Below, one piece after another: positions 14,577 to 15,450 of a stretch of 15,450 bases of DNA. The notes beneath the pieces were generated by a model that was given only the letters and a program-made list of their open reading frames with translations, ran no database searches and was not told the DNA's origin. A program made the position numbers and the translations under genes. How positions within the stretch are numbered: position 1 is the stretch's first letter; the number at the start of each line of letters is the position of its first letter. The stretch is from positions 1 to 15,450 of the forward strand of contig CAMYZK010000024.1 of assembly GCA_947303825.1 (NCBI GenBank), in the 5' to 3' direction. The DNA comes from an uncultured Prevotella sp. (GTDB taxonomy: Bacteria; Bacteroidota; Bacteroidia; Bacteroidales; Bacteroidaceae).

Positions 14577-15014
14577 CTACTCGATAACAACCAGGGCATC
14601 GTCCTCCATGACGCTCTCTCCTACTTTAACGCAGACGGCCGTCACCTTTCCAGCTTTATCCGCCTGCAGTGCATTGGCCATCTTCATGGCCTCCAGCACT
14701 ACGACGGTGTCGCCAGCCTGCACCTCGTCGCCCACATTGACCTTGATGTCGGTGATGACTCCGGGCAGTGGTGCCTTAATGGCGTTGTTCTTGTTAACGG
14801 AGGCCTTGTCGGCGACGGCAGGACCGTCGCTCGCGCTTTCAGCAGCGGCAGCGGGTTTGCCCAGCACTGGCTTCTTCTTTTCGGGCTCGGCGGGCTTCTC
14901 CATCTCCACCTTATAGTCTTCACCGTTGACGGTAACGGTCACGTTGCAGTCTTCGATATCGCCGATGGCTACTTCATACTTCGTGCCGTTGATGGTATAC
15001 TTGTATTCTTTCAT
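14577..15014 (-). CDS. Biotin carboxyl carrier protein of a methylmalonyl-CoA decarboxylase-type complex
   Basis: A 145-residue carrier that transfers CO2 on biotin within a biotin-dependent decarboxylase or carboxyltransferase. Residues 1-40 form a short N-terminal module (YKYTINGTKYEVAIGDI), 41-78 are a Pro/Ala/Lys-rich flexible linker, and 79-145 form the biotinyl domain with the EAMKM motif; the biotinylated lysine is K111. The length matches the Bacteroidota carrier subunit. Upstream on the same strand lie a 50-residue small protein and the carboxyltransferase subunit, making it part of the propionate-forming (or sodium-pumping) methylmalonyl-CoA decarboxylase cluster. The membrane beta subunit that I would expect next is not there: a terminator and GH30 follow. 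The start ATG at 15014 is preceded by an A-rich leader with an 8-base tandem repeat. Confidence 0.9.
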   Translation of the reverse strand: MKEYKYTINGTKYEVAIGDIEDCNVTVTVNGEDYKVEMEKPAEPEKKKPVLGKPAAAAESASDGPAVADKASVNKNNAIKAPLPGVITDIKVNVGDEVQAGDTVVVLEAMKMANALQADKAGKVTAVCVKVGESVMEDDALVVIE

Positions 15015-15021
15015 ACTTTTA

Positions 15022-15045
15022 TTTTACTATTTTACTATTTTACTA
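15022..15045 (-). repeat. Period-8 tandem repeat in the BCCP ribosome-binding region
   Basis: Three exact copies of TTTTACTA on the plus strand (15022-15029, 15030-15037, 15038-15045), reading TAGTAAAA on the coding strand and ending 7 bases before the BCCP ATG. A partial fourth unit (TTT) follows. Confidence 0.85.
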
Positions 15046-15081
15046 TTTCTCAATTGTTATAGGCTCACGCCAATCGCATGC

Positions 15082-15113
15082 CAATAGCCAAATCGTGAAA
15101 TAGTCAAATTGTG
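15082..15113 (-). repeat. 16-base imperfect tandem repeat upstream of BCCP
   Basis: CAATAGCCAAATCGTG (15082-15097) and AAATAGTCAAATTGTG (15098-15113) are adjacent and agree at 13 of 16 positions. They lie in the 103-base gap after the 50-residue protein gene. The 16-base period is twice that of the neighbouring octamer array. I see no promoter in this gap. Confidence 0.65.
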
Positions 15114-15117
15114 AGAT

Positions 15118-15270
15118 TTAAGGGTGTGCCGTCATAGTCTGGGCATAGCCATTCCACTGAGTGGGATGCTCCTTGATGGTGATGAACCCAGGCTCTACAT
15201 CGTGAACATTATTGCCAAGATGCTCATGCAATGCAAGGGCAATGGCAGCGTAAACTTCGTTGTTCTTCAT
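15118..15270 (-). CDS. 50-residue small protein of the decarboxylase cluster
   Basis: A small soluble protein starting MKNNEVYAAIALALHEHLG and containing HDVEPGFITI and a TQWN segment. I recognise it as the conserved small frame that sits between the carboxyltransferase and biotin carrier genes in Bacteroidota. The motif order (an amphipathic AAIALALHE helix, then an acidic residue, ITI, and a W near the end) resembles the cytoplasmic tail of OadG-type gamma subunits, but there is no membrane helix. It may be an assembly or linker subunit of the complex; this is inferred from position and resemblance only. The ATG at 15268-15270 lies 19 bases after the carboxyltransferase stop. An open frame runs further upstream, but it overlaps the carboxyltransferase gene and is not coding. 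Confidence 0.75.
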   Translation of the reverse strand: MKNNEVYAAIALALHEHLGNNVHDVEPGFITIKEHPTQWNGYAQTMTAHP

Positions 15271-15289
15271 AAGACACAAAAGGTGGGAT

Positions 15290-15450
15290 TTACATCGGAA
15301 TGTTACCATGCTTCTTGGCAGGAAGTGCATCGCGCTTGGTGGCGAGCTGTGCCAGACCACGGCAAATGCGGAAGCGAGTGTTACGCGGCTCAATGACATC
15401 GTCTATGTAACCGTACTTCGCAGCCTGGTAAGGATTGGCGAAGAGTTCGT
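15290..15450 (-). CDS. Carboxyltransferase (methylmalonyl-CoA decarboxylase alpha/propionyl-CoA carboxylase beta), C-terminal part
   Basis: The last 52 codons of a gene that starts outside the window. The translation contains NPYQAAKYGYIDDVIEP and then RNTRFRICRGLAQLATKRDA, ending PAKKHGNIPM. This is the highly conserved C-terminus of acyl-CoA carboxylase beta-type carboxyltransferases, where the YGYIDDVIEP and KKHGNIP segments are characteristic. The subunit moves CO2 between methylmalonyl-CoA (or propionyl-CoA) and biotin on the carrier protein encoded two genes downstream. The identity is firm; decarboxylase versus carboxylase function depends on partner subunits not visible here. Confidence 0.92.
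   Translation of the reverse strand, partial: ELFANPYQAAKYGYIDDVIEPRNTRFRICRGLAQLATKRDALPAKKHGNIPM

Overview
The window looks like chromosomal DNA of a Bacteroidota species, most likely a Prevotella/Segatella-type gut or rumen bacterium. The evidence is the repeated use of the Bacteroidota -7 promoter box TAnnTTTG (five clear cases, three with a TTG/TTTG element 19-20 bases upstream), the lack of Shine-Dalgarno sequences, short AT-rich repeat leaders, and gene content: a Bacteroidetes-type methylmalonyl-CoA decarboxylase/carboxyltransferase cluster, secreted GH2 and GH30 enzymes, and a Cthe_2159-type beta-helix protein.

Left part (1-1282, plus strand): a 25-base-arm hairpin repeat at the window edge, then a degraded toxin-antitoxin locus. 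The antitoxin-like gene (118-372) overlaps by ATGA a 54-codon frame (369-533) whose first part reads as a RelE/ParE toxin and whose last part reads as the C-terminus of a VapC-type PIN toxin: an in-frame chimeric remnant. A GC-rich intergenic repeat follows, then an Lrp/AsnC regulator with its own promoter.

Middle left (1298-6832, minus strand): a co-directional run from a promoter upstream of dapA: dapA, a SulP anion transporter with STAS domain, a stand-alone B3/B4 (PheRS-editing-like) protein with a TTG start, and a secreted beta-helix carbohydrate-binding protein. The catalytic-triad tyrosine of DapA is a serine here. The run meets lrp tail to tail with 15 bases between.

Middle (6953-8811, plus strand): a secreted endonuclease/exonuclease/phosphatase-fold protein and uridine kinase, closed by a terminator-like structure.

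Right part (8818-15450, minus strand): an HdeD-like (DUF308) membrane protein and a cysteine-bearing flavodoxin-fold reductase, each with a good promoter; a GH30-GH2 pair encoding secreted glycosidases; and, upstream of these, the 3' end of a biotin-dependent decarboxylase cluster (carboxyltransferase C-terminus, a 50-residue small protein, biotin carrier protein). A hairpin-plus-U-tract lies between the biotin carrier gene and GH30, only 12 bases before the GH30 start.

Most genes are ordinary core functions. I see no defence island, CRISPR array, integrase or complete new system. The observations most worth a second look are the RelE-PIN chimera, period-8 tandem repeats placed just upstream of two start codons, the DapA Tyr-to-Ser change, and the terminator/attenuator in front of GH30.
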